Shown: positions 1 through 7,169 of the stretch, piece after piece | How positions within the stretch are numbered: position 1 is the first letter of the stretch | How the letters are laid out: each line of letters starts with the position of its first letter | Position numbers and translations under genes: made by a program | DNA from: Bisporella sp. PMI_857 | Lineage: Eukaryota > Ascomycota > Leotiomycetes > Helotiales > Helotiaceae | Direction of reading: 5' to 3' | NCBI GenBank assembly: GCA_021307315.1 | Contig: JAJSPD010000249.1 | Coordinates: forward strand, 1-13,555 | DNA length: 13,555 nt | Notes under the pieces: generated by a model | What the model saw: the letters and a program-made list of their open reading frames with translations, nothing else | Told to the model about the DNA's origin: nothing | Database searches by the model: none

Positions 1-120
1 TATTTTCTATATTGTCTATATTTTCTGTGTTGTATATATTTTACGTATTTTCTATATTTTATGTATTGTATATATTGTCTGTATTGTTCATATTGACCAT
101 ATTGACCATATTGACAATAT
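1..120. repeat. 9-bp-period degenerate minisatellite, left block
   Basis: From position 1 the sequence divides into thirteen 9-bp units of the form TATTNNNNN, followed by a final TAT. Units drift from TATTTTCTA/TATTGTCTG types on the left to TATTGACCA on the right. The block stops abruptly at a solo LTR (121-342) and resumes in the same 9-bp phase at 343. It probably continues beyond the left window edge. No coding role is likely, although a 9-bp period keeps a reading frame open. Confidence 0.9.
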
Positions 121-347
121 TGTTAGTACCCATTTAATATGTATTTATGATCATGTGACTAGCACCTGAAACGTGGGACCTCGATCCTACTCAACCCCTT
201 AGAACAAGAGCACACAACAATCAAGAATCAACCCACAATCAAGACTTATCCACCAGCCTCAACGAGCATTGCGCATGAAACACATGCGTGCGTGCGCTCA
301 GGTTAAAGTATAAGTAATTACTCCGACCCGGGTGTTCCCACACATAT
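116..347. repeat. Imperfect 5-bp target-site duplication of the 121-342 LTR
   Basis: The 5 bp left of the LTR (116-120, aatat) and right of it (343-347, catat) differ at one base. The surrounding repeat unit is attgaccatattg, so the original was probably catat and the left copy changed c to a. Dropping one copy with the LTR fuses TAT to TGATCA and restores a 9-bp unit. Confidence 0.6.
121..342. mobile_element. Solo LTR inside the minisatellite
   Basis: This 222-bp segment begins TGTTAGTAC and ends TTCCCACA. It lacks the 9-bp period of its surroundings and is flanked by a near-perfect 5-bp duplication. Its start, its early TCATGTG motif and its CCCACA end are shared with the well-supported solo LTR at 12117-12314, so both probably belong to one diverged LTR family. 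A 5-bp duplication and TG...CA ends are the usual marks of LTR retrotransposon integration. No internal retrotransposon sequence is present, which fits LTR-LTR recombination. Orientation is inferred only from similarity to the 12117 copy. Confidence 0.65.
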
Positions 348-553
348 TGATCAAATTGACCAAATTGATCAAATTGACCAAATTGACCAAATTGACCAAA
401 TTGACCATATTGACCATATTGACCATATTGACCATATTGACCATATTGACCATCTTGACCATATTTCTGTATTGTTTATATTTTCTGTATTGTTTATATT
501 GTCTGTATTGTTCATATTATCTGTATTGTTCATATTGACCATATTGACCAAAT
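343..553. repeat. 9-bp-period minisatellite, middle block
   Basis: Units from 345 run AATTGACCA several times, then TATTGACCA several times, then TATTGTTTA/TATTTTCTG/TATTGTCTG variants, then TATTGACCA again, ending in AAT at the Tc1-like element. One unit near 459 has 8 bp, the only clear slip I see. Because the period is a multiple of three, both strands carry open frames of repeating tripeptides (Leu-Thr-Lys, Leu-Thr-Ile, Leu-Tyr-Cys), which I regard as artefacts. Confidence 0.92.
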
Positions 554-602
554 CACCAGGGGGTGTCAGAATTCATTACGCACGGGCCAACGACACCAAA
601 AT
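554..602 (+). repeat. Left terminal inverted repeat of the Tc1-like element
   Basis: This 49-bp arm matches the reverse complement of 1964-2012 at 48 positions. The single difference is G here against A in the other arm (inside CCAACGACACC versus CCAACAACACC), a transition of the same kind as the stop-codon changes in the transposase. Confidence 0.95.
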
Positions 603-648
603 CATTATATATTTATATTCTACCAAAAAATGTAATAACTCCGCCATT

Positions 649-1920
649 CTACCACTTATTGCCTCGAATAGGACCTCCATTTGATCTTATGAGCTCAGCG
701 TATCTTCTGGGCATGTCAGCAATACGGTCCCGTATCTCTTCCATAGTAATTTTGTCCCATTCCTCCTGAATTCCTTGCTTCATCTCCTCCTCAGAATGAA
801 ATATTCTACGCCTTAATCTAGGCTTTATAATGTTCCAAACACATTCAATAGGATTCAAGTCTAAACTCTAAGCGGGATGCTTAAGGTTTTGGACGTTTCG
901 CGGCATCTTATACTTTTGTGCTAAGCCTACTTTCCTTATACCATGGCTTGGGTCTCCATCTTCTTGAAATAGCCATGGTTTATCATCAATTGAACGCATC
1001 TTTCCTATAGCATCACAGTATATAGGTAGCAGACGCTCCACGTAGTACTTTTGGGTCATAGCATTGCCTTGAACTTTGACTTCCACTTTGTGAGGCTTCT
1101 GAGCTTCCCATTCAAGCACTCTAGCATGGTATTCTTTCTCTGATTCGGTTGTAGGACGGCGGCGAGGCTTGCGAGGGTATAGAGGCTGCTCGGCTTTGTC
1201 TTGCTCGTCATTATAAAACTCTAATTTGGCTGCTTTTCCTCACCAAGAGACCCAAGCCGCAATGTGAAATCGGACCCCTTTTAGCGGTGGACGTTCGACA
1301 ATATTCTCGGGCTGATTGCGAGTCCCTTCTTCTCGAGTAGTTAAAGGAATAGCCATAGAAGTATGATCAACATGTGCTTCGTCTGTAAATACGATATGGT
1401 CCCAAAAACCGAAAATAGAATCCCACTCATGGTCGAGTCCATAAGCAACGCGTTCTTCTCGATTTTTGTCTGAAATAACCTTTTTAACAAAGCCGCACTT
1501 ATATCGTCCACCGTTCTTTGTATGCTCCTTGATCTTTCTCTGCAATTGACGCTTTTTTATTGGCAAATTGTAGTACTCAATTTGAGCTTCGTATTGTTCC
1601 ATTCGGACGGGATTGCGAGTCGGTGAACATAACATCTTGCAAATCGATTTATCGACCCTAGACTTCCTTCCAAGTACAGAAGATTTGTTCCTCATAGGCT
1701 TCTTCGCCCTTTCTCCAACGGATTGGTATTCCTTTTTCCAATAGCGCCCAGTCCCTTCACTAATGCCACAGTCTTTGCAAATAGCGCGATTTGACTTCTT
1801 CTCAGGATTGTGCGCCAATGCGTTAAAAAATTTCGTCTTACGTCGAGTTGTAGCATTTTTGCTATGAAGTAAATCAGGAGAAGGAGTCCGGTATGGATGG
1901 GACCGCGTTGGTGGAGCCAT
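649..1920 (-). pseudogene. Tc1/mariner-type transposase with two Trp-to-stop mutations
   Basis: A single minus-strand frame of 423 codons from the ATG at 1918-1920 to the TAG at 649-651, broken by in-frame stops at codon 227 (TGA, 1240-1242) and codon 351 (TAG, 868-870). An N-terminal helix-turn-helix region lies around residues 25-65. The DDE nuclease core follows: D180 in VFTDEAHVD, D321 in FQEDGDPSHG, and E359 in LNPIECVW, with 37 residues between the second and third acidic residues. Family members have Trp in the contexts equivalent to both stops (AAWVSW-stop-GKA and HPA-stop-SLDLNP), so each stop is explained by one G-to-A change in TGG. No frameshift is needed anywhere. The gene normally cuts and pastes its own element in the nucleus; this copy would yield at most a 226-residue fragment holding the DNA-binding region and first Asp. 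Confidence 0.93.
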
Positions 1921-1963
1921 AATTAGATTGCAAGTTGTAATTTACAATTTTGGTTGACTCGGA

Positions 1964-2012
1964 ATTTTGGTGTTGTTGGCCCGTGCGTAATGAATTCTGA
2001 CACCCCCTGGTG
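1964..2012 (-). repeat. Right terminal inverted repeat of the Tc1-like element
   Basis: Reverse complement of the 554-602 arm with one mismatch. It lies 43 bp upstream of the transposase ATG, leaving a very short 5' leader inside the element. Confidence 0.95.
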
Positions 2013-2210
2013 AAATTGACCAAATTGACCAAATTGACCATATTGACCATATCATATTGACCAATATTGTGACCATCTTGACCATATTGATATTGACCAT
2101 GTAATTGATTTGACTATATTACATCTGCATATTTCTGTATTGTTTCTTATTTATTGTCTGTATTGTTCGTATTGACCATATTGACCATATTGACCATATT
2201 GACCAAATTG
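2013..2210. repeat. 9-bp-period minisatellite, right block (more degenerate)
   Basis: AATTGACCA and TATTGACCA units resume at the transposon edge. They lose phase through small indels around 2050-2165 and then run cleanly again at about 2170-2210 before ending in aaattg. The array stops sharply at 2210 where TGAGGGATT begins, which suggests a third insertion boundary. With both upstream insertions removed the array would span about 520 bp in this window. Confidence 0.85.
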
Positions 2211-2605
2211 TGAGGGATTGAGTCAAGGTATGTATTTGTTCTAGATACAAGATCGATCTCCAAACTTGTCCATGAACACTTTTCGTCTGATCTTGAGACT
2301 ATGCATTCTGGCTTATCCTGATACTTCCCGAAGGAATGTAATCCACTTTTCCGTGTTTCGCTTTTGCTTAATCTCGTGTCGAAACCGACAATTAAACTTG
2401 CAGCCTTAGCTCAGATCGGGGCTTTATAAAGACAGATAGTCAGGTCTCATAACTGGGTCCACCGTAAGCGCGAGGATGTGCAGCACATTCAATCCCCTTC
2501 CGTTCGTGAGATGAATTCTGAAGAGAATGCATGGAACTGAATTATCATCGCTCCAGGATGCTTCGTCACACATTATGCGCTTTCAAAATTACCAATAATC
2601 CCTCA
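2211..2605. mobile_element. Possible solo LTR with 9-bp inverted ends
   Basis: The segment starts TGAGGGATT exactly where the minisatellite stops and ends AATCCCTCA, a perfect 9-bp inverted pair with TG...CA termini 395 bp apart. It contains a TATA-like stretch (ctttataaag near 2430). No target duplication is visible: the left neighbour is aattg and the right neighbour is a run of 15 A (2605-2619, sharing one base with the end). The right flank also does not return to minisatellite, so a deletion or later rearrangement must be assumed. An unrelated hairpin-ended insertion is possible. Confidence 0.35.
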
Positions 2606-2963
2606 AAAAAAAAAAAAAACATCTACCAATCTTCAACAAATACAATTAGTGCTACGCGATCTATTGGAACAAATCTATGTGATGATGCGTCTAGAAGGAT
2701 TTGAAACGTGGAAACCACAATTTTTACGTTTTTTGGGACAATATCCCCACTGATCTTCATAAGTCCGGCGATCGACGCCATCTTCTCTATTCAGAACGCT
2801 TGACATGGCCAGCACTTATATGCGATGTGATGTAATCAAATGAGAGCATAATAATAGGTTGGTGCCAAGAATCATATGATTGATAGGGGGGACTTCGTTC
2901 AAGCTCATAAAGCATTCGGAGAACAGCTCTGTACTTTGAAGTTAGTAATTTAATCATTGTAAT
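2606..2963. other. Intergenic stretch without recognisable gene
   Basis: After the poly(A) tract at 2605-2619 there is about 340 bp with no sustained open frame, no repeat unit and no motif that I recognise. It lies between the possible LTR at 2211-2605 and the clear LTR at 2964-3196. Confidence 0.5.
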
Positions 2964-3196
2964 TGTTGGTACAAAGTCATGTGAATGCCTTATGACGCAC
3001 AGGCCACCACCTGAATGTATTTAAGTTCTCGCTCGTAGGATGTAACTTAGAACAAAAAAAAAGAACAAGTCAACCACCTACAACGAGCATATATAGCACT
3101 GCGCTGAGATCGCGGTGCTACGTGCCCCGTGGGTAACCGACTTAAGCTATTGCAAGTCACCAATACGAAAAGGTATCACAGAGAGTGATACCAACA
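2964..3196 (+). mobile_element. Solo LTR, 233 bp, with 5-bp target duplication
   Basis: The segment begins TGTTGGTA and ends TACCAACA, a perfect 8-bp inverted terminal pair. It is flanked by identical 5-bp duplications, gtaat at 2959-2963 and 3197-3201. TATA-like sequence (catatatagc) lies around 3088-3097. The opening TGTTGGTAC...TCATGTG resembles the LTRs at 121 and 12117. There is no internal retrotransposon domain, so this is a solo LTR left by recombination. Confidence 0.88.
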
Positions 3197-3280
3197 GTAA
3201 TAAGTGTGCGAATTCAGAAACGCTAAACCGAACTCCGACATAAAAGTTTCCTACTTTTAGTATCGGCTTGCAATAGTATC

Positions 3281-3483
3281 TGTCAGGTGCCAGGATGTCA
3301 CGTGCTAAAGGGGCAAGGAGCGGCTCGGTAAGAGCCATGATGTTGGGCATGTATGGGCACGTGGGGAGCCGCCAGGGGTACGGAGGGTATAAGTAGGGGA
3401 CTCGGGACGTAGTAGAGAGGGTAGAGATTAGTCTTGTATCAGAATTGCAGTTGACTTGTGCCACACTACTCCAGCACCTTACA
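3281..3483 (+). mobile_element. LTR or LTR fragment at the edge of a truncated transposase
   Basis: This 203-bp segment begins TGTCAGGTGC and ends GCACCTTACA, an inverted pair with one mismatch in ten. A TATA box (tataag, 3388-3393) sits centrally on the plus strand, followed by a GC-rich stretch and a likely transcription start region, which is typical LTR architecture. The 5 bp on each side (gtatc and gctgc) do not match, so either it is not a simple solo LTR or one flank has been lost. The truncated end of the minus-strand transposase lies only about 40 bp to the right, linking this LTR to the deletion of the transposase 3' half. Confidence 0.65.
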
Positions 3484-4449
3484 GCTGCAGACACAGGTTT
3501 TTTTGTTTCTTTGTTTTTATGTGGAATCGAGGTTCGTTAGCAGATAAAGGAAAGCGGAAGCGTGCGAGAACTGTGATTTAACCCAGTCAATAGTAGTCTT
3601 GGTGTTCGCATATGCTTTCTCGTTGAAAATAACTATAACGCCAGGGTTATATTTCTTCTTTTCAGCTGTTCTTCGTGAATCTTTGGAATTTGGCTTTCCT
3701 CGATATATAAAAAGAGGTTTACAGCGCTGAACGCCGTCTGCAAAAACGAGAATCTGGAGAGTACACTGGCGCTTGTCCCATCCAGAACGAGCAGTACGAA
3801 TAAGCACTGTTTTAGAGCCTTTGGTTGCGTAAGTTCTCCCTTTTTGTACCTCCCAAGGCAAAGGTGATTGATCCATATTAGAAATCTCGGAAAGATAAAA
3901 TCGTCCAACTTTACGTGGTATAGTAGAAGCAGCGTTAATTGTATTAGTGATAGCGGTCTCAATACTTCCAGCAGTTTCTCTCGCGCTTTCAGCTTCGCTA
4001 TTAACGTCAATTATTTGCACCGTCATACGCCGATTGTACCGTAGCCACTCCTCAATCACCTCTCGCAATTCCTCTGGTGGCTTTTGTGCTTTTTTCGTTC
4101 CAGTTCGAAGAGAGATAGAATAGCGGCGTTTAAAGCCTCTGAACCAGTTAGTGGAAAAGCGGAAATCCAAGTACGCCTTCTTCTCATTTTCATTACGTAT
4201 TACTCTTTGGGGATAGAGTTTTGCGTATATATCGTGAGCGTGTCTCAAGAACCATTTGAATGAGATTTTACGGCCTAGGTCTCGAGCTCCTAGAAACCGC
4301 TTGTTCAGCTCTTTCTCCATCTCCTGCTCTTTTACTATAGTATTCTTTACACGGTAACGTTTCGTGCCAGCTTTTTGATTGATAATCCTTTCTTTAGTTA
4401 TCACCCAATCACGAAGCATCTTACGAGAGATCTTCAGCTTTTTCGCAGC

Positions 4450-4737
4450 ATAGCGATTAGAAAATGTAACGACGCAAGGAATCACGGGCTAGAATAGAGG
4501 CATATGGGAGTGCGTACAATAGGCTGATAGTGATTGCCTTATAGGTCTACCTACGAAGGATACAAAAACATGAGGAACAACTGTAGAGAGTGGGAGCAGG
4601 CCTTATATAGGCGACTCCGACTCTCCTCCGTATCAGCTCTGAAACCCCTCATACCCTGATCTTCAGCCTCCTGATCCCGTGCCATGGCCTCCGTGTCGCA
4701 CCTTGGGCATACCGGTTGTTACAATAGCGATTAGAAA
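4450..4737. repeat. 14-15 bp direct repeats bordering the 4464-4723 LTR
   Basis: The string atagcgattagaaa occurs at 4450-4463 and again at 4724-4737, exactly bracketing the inserted LTR. Allowing one mismatch (a versus t) extends it to 15 bp. The right copy is the native transposase coding sequence, and removing one copy plus the insert restores the reading frame. Confidence 0.9.
4464..4723 (-). mobile_element. Solo LTR inserted in the transposase DNA-binding domain
   Basis: On the minus strand this ~259-bp segment begins TGTAACAACCGG and ends CGTCGTTACA, with TG...CA termini and inverted ends that differ at one of nine bases. A TATA box (TATATAAGG, plus-strand complement at about 4601-4609) and a following CTCCCACTCTCTAC-type start region lie in the expected place for an LTR promoter. 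The LTR polarity is the same as that of the gene it interrupts. The bordering duplication is 14-15 bp rather than the usual 4-6 bp, with one extra base between it and the CA end. Confidence 0.75.
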
Positions 4738-5182
4738 TTCGTACGAAATCCTCCTCTTTCTTCTCTGGGTTTCCCTTCCTCCATGTGTTCTGAAAGTACG
4801 AGATAGCAGCTAACTTATGCTCTCGAGTATAGTTATATCGTTTCCCTTTATAATCCCCGGTCTCTTCCTCTTCAGGTTCCATAACTCCATCGCCTTCAAT
4901 ATTCTCTACAACCCTCTGCGCAATCTCTTGATCCCCAGGCTCTCCTCCTTCCGATCGAATACGCCATTCTGCAAATTGTTGAAGAACCTGGAGTTCGCTC
5001 TTTCCACCAGCGAGACGGCGATTTAATACAGTATCAGAGCTACGAGGCTTCTTTCGGGGGTCGGGACCAGGGCGAGATTCTCGTGCGGGGCGCTTTACAC
5101 CAAGACCTCCATCAAGAGCTATTTCAAGGGTTGACTGGCCTGGCAGAAGCGGCGACGAGCCAGGGGGAGCAACTGGAGGCAT

Positions 5183-5280
5183 ATTTGTGATCGAATACAG
5201 CGATTTGGAGGCAAATAAGTATATAAATCACTTAGGATATAGGTGGCTAAGAAGTGAAAATAGGGGCTCGGGCATCGGAT
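5183..5280. other. Upstream flank of the broken transposase
   Basis: This 98-bp AT-rich stretch between the split transposase start and the Fot-like element should contain the 5' end of the older transposon. I cannot see a matching inverted end on the other side, because that end has been deleted. The Fot-like element inserted at the TA at 5281-5282. Confidence 0.4.
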
Positions 5281-5282
5281 TA

Positions 5283-5305
5283 CAGTAGACCCTCTCTATA
5301 AGAAT
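5283..5305 (+). repeat. Left terminal inverted repeat of the Fot-like element
   Basis: A 23-bp arm beginning CAGTAGACCCTCTCT. It pairs with 7170-7192, with differences at arm positions 12 and 14. The final TAAGAAT overlaps the first of the subterminal motif copies. Confidence 0.9.
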
Positions 5306-5493
5306 CCTGCAAATAAGAATACCTGACCATTAAGAATCGATTCTTGGATCCCCTTTTTTTTGGGCGGGGCCAATAAGAATACCCCGCTAGAAGAATATTC
5401 TTAGATAATCAGGCTCCCAATCTATAGAATCGCACCTAATTTTTACCTTGATATTCTTATAATTCTATCACCGCAATCACAAATATCATCAGA

Positions 5494-7110
5494 ATGGACG
5501 ACAAAAAGCGCCGCAGAGCTCTTACTGATGCTGATCGATTGATTATTCGAAAGCGTAATCAAGAGCACCCTCCAGGCCACCAGAAAGAGCTTGTTGATTG
5601 GTTCACCGCTACTTCCGGCCATCCCCTTAATCAAAGCCAAGTCTCTAAGATTCTTAGCTCAAAATATGATTATCTTGATGACGTGCACACAAGGAGAGAT
5701 AAGCAGATGTTAAAGGAGAAAAGCAGGAGCTCTATTGGAGATTGGCCAGATCTTGAGTATGCTTTATTTGAATGGCAGCAACGTATGGAGCAAAAGAAGG
5801 CTATCATTACTGGCGATATCTTAAAGACAAAGGCCAAACAACTATGGGATGCTTTGCCACAGTATGACGATATCGAAGAACCAAAGTGGTCAAATGGTTG
5901 GCTTGAAGGATTCAAGAAACGATATAAGATTAAAGAGTATGTGCAACATGGAGAAGCTGGCTCTGCTCAGACCGATAATCCTGATAATATTGCACAAATG
6001 GAAGCCGTCCGAAAGCTTTGTAAGGAGTATGCTCTAAAGGATATTCTTAATATGGACGAAACTGGTCTAAACTGGAAGAGAACTCCTGACCGCACTCTTG
6101 CAACAAAGTCTCATAGTGGAACTAAGAAGAGCAAAGACCGTATCACGATTGCGCTGACTAGCAACGCCGATGGCAGTGAAAAGTTCTTAGCTTGGGTTAT
6201 TGGCAAATCGAAAAATCCACGATGTTTTAGTAAGATTAAGAGCAAGAATCTCCGAATTATGTATCGATTCAATAAGTCCAAATGGATGACAGGGCTGATA
6301 TGCGAGGAATACTTGCGATGGCTTAATACTAAGATGCGGGGTGAAGGAAGAAAGGTTCTGCTATTGCTGGATAACTTCTCTGGCCACGAGCTAGCTGTGC
6401 TATTAGTCGGTGGTTTACAAGGTCTTTCAAATATACGAATCGCATGGCTTCCTCCCAATACTACATCTGAATGGCAACCAATGGATCAAGGGATTATTGC
6501 AAGCTTTAAGCTGCAGTACCGCAAGCGGTGGATTGCGTTTATGCTACAAGAATATGAGGCTGATCGGAATCCACAAAAGACAGTCAATTTGCTAAAGGCA
6601 GTGCAATGGACGCGGGCTGCTTGGGAGTTATCGGTTACAAAGGATACAATTAAGAGATGTTGGGTAAAATCGACCCTGATCAAGGCAGAAGATACTATAG
6701 ATATAGACGACTCGACAGAAGAGTATATTATAGTTGACGATGGAACTGATCGAGCAGAACTACGACAGCAGATTGCGCAACTCCCGATTGAGAGCTCTCT
6801 TTCTCTTGACGAATTCCTAAACCCAGAGGATGAGATAATTGTCGATAATGATGATGATATCTTTGCGGCTATAGTAGAGTGTTATAGTATTGATAAGCCG
6901 AGCAAGGAGGAAGAATCAAGCGACGAGGAGATAGAGCAGATTACAGATACCGAAGCACTGAGAATGGTAGAGAGACTAAAGCTATGGAAGCTACAAAGGG
7001 GAACTGATCAAGATATTAGGGCACTTGATCGAATAGAGAGAGAGATTATAGGAGTTGGGAGCTCTACGGCTCATCAGACGACGATTTTACGATTTTTTAA
7101 GCTAAAATAA
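5494..7110 (+). CDS. pogo/Fot-like DDE_1 transposase, full length (538 aa)
   Basis: This nuclear enzyme binds the element ends and performs cut-and-paste transposition into TA. The ATG at 5494 is the first in frame after the left repeats and precedes a basic start (MDDKKRRR). Domains in order: a psq/CENP-B-type helix-turn-helix (about 10-60); a second CENP-B/Tc5-type DNA-binding domain (about 80-150, ending WLEGFKKRYKI); the DDE_1 nuclease core with D188 in NMDETGLNW, D293 in LLLDNFSGH and D331 in QPMDQGI, 37 residues between the last two; and an acidic tail (about 395-490). Asp as third catalytic residue is characteristic of pogo/Fot. The C-terminus, QTTILRFFKLK (528-538), contains a canonical PCNA-interacting motif (Q-x-x-I-x-x-F-F). 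There are no stops, frameshifts or introns, and length is normal for the family. The stop codon is followed by 82 bp to the element end. Confidence 0.95.
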   Translation: MDDKKRRRALTDADRLIIRKRNQEHPPGHQKELVDWFTATSGHPLNQSQVSKILSSKYDYLDDVHTRRDKQMLKEKSRSSIGDWPDLEYALFEWQQRMEQKKAIITGDILKTKAKQLWDALPQYDDIEEPKWSNGWLEGFKKRYKIKEYVQHGEAGSAQTDNPDNIAQMEAVRKLCKEYALKDILNMDETGLNWKRTPDRTLATKSHSGTKKSKDRITIALTSNADGSEKFLAWVIGKSKNPRCFSKIKSKNLRIMYRFNKSKWMTGLICEEYLRWLNTKMRGEGRKVLLLLDNFSGHELAVLLVGGLQGLSNIRIAWLPPNTTSEWQPMDQGIIASFKLQYRKRWIAFMLQEYEADRNPQKTVNLLKAVQWTRAAWELSVTKDTIKRCWVKSTLIKAEDTIDIDDSTEEYIIVDDGTDRAELRQQIAQLPIESSLSLDEFLNPEDEIIVDNDDDIFAAIVECYSIDKPSKEEESSDEEIEQITDTEALRMVERLKLWKLQRGTDQDIRALDRIEREIIGVGSSTAHQTTILRFFKLK

Positions 7111-7169
7111 TGAATTCCCTTTAAATAAGAATACCTGTCTATAAGAATTGGTGTCTGGCTCCCGATCGA

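Larger units (their letters stand above)
554..2012 (-). mobile_element. Tc1/mariner (IS630-Tc1) type DNA transposon, complete but inactivated
   Basis: A 1,459-bp element with 49-bp terminal inverted repeats at 554-602 and 1964-2012 that differ at one position (repeat base 39). It contains a single transposase gene on the minus strand (649-1920). The repeats begin CACCAGGGGGTGTCAGAATT. Both ends meet 9-bp minisatellite DNA, so boundaries are precise. The transposase carries two stop codons, so the copy cannot mobilise itself, although intact ends mean it could be moved in trans if a related transposase exists elsewhere. Confidence 0.93.
550..2016. repeat. Non-TA target duplication of the Tc1-like element
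   Basis: The element ends CACCAGG/CCTGGTG are flanked by AAAT at 550-553 and 2013-2016. If the terminal T/A pair is counted as part of the inverted repeat, the duplication shrinks to AA. In either reading, removing the element and one copy regenerates an uninterrupted repeat unit (AATTGACCA). Neither reading gives the TA expected for Tc1/mariner. Confidence 0.7.
3523..5182 (-). pseudogene. pogo/Tc5-type DDE transposase, split by an LTR and truncated
   Basis: The ATG lies at 5180-5182. The first 153 codons end at SNRY (4724), where an LTR is inserted; codons resume with AAKKLKISRK at 4449. The two parts rejoin in frame when the insert and one copy of the flanking duplication are ignored. The N-terminus is Pro/Gly/Arg-rich with a basic patch (RPARESRPGPDPRKKPR). 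A psq/Tc5-like helix-turn-helix spans roughly residues 115-175, then a CENP-B-type DNA-binding region (FRFSTNWFRGFKRRY), then the start of the DDE_1 nuclease domain with its first acidic residue in NMDQSPLPWE. A one-base shift near 3550 moves the frame to PLSANEPRF, after which similarity to the family stops at about 3523. The second and third catalytic residues are missing. The protein is certainly non-functional. Terminal inverted repeats were not identified. Confidence 0.85.

Noticed and set aside
332..551. Open frames on both strands with repeating tripeptides (Leu-Thr-Lys, Leu-Thr-Ile, Leu-Tyr-Cys; Trp-Ser-Ile)
   Set aside because: They follow directly from a 9-bp tandem repeat, which is a multiple of three, and have no ATG context, introns or non-repeat domain. 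They are not genes.
1..2210. CRISPR-like array or telomeric repeat
   Set aside because: The 9-bp units have no spacers, and the motif TATTGACCA is not a fungal telomere repeat such as TTAGGG. It is a plain minisatellite.
2605..2619. Run of 15 A as a retroposon poly(A) tail
   Set aside because: No target duplication pairs with it and no LINE or SINE body precedes it; the upstream segment instead has inverted TG...CA ends. Left as a note only.
3147..3494. 115-codon minus-strand open frame
   Set aside because: It lies across the end of one LTR (2964-3196) and the whole of another (3281-3483) and reads non-coding LTR sequence in reverse.
5670..6683. Several minus-strand and shifted open frames within the Fot-like transposase
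   Set aside because: All overlap a full-length transposase with a complete catalytic triad and are shadows.
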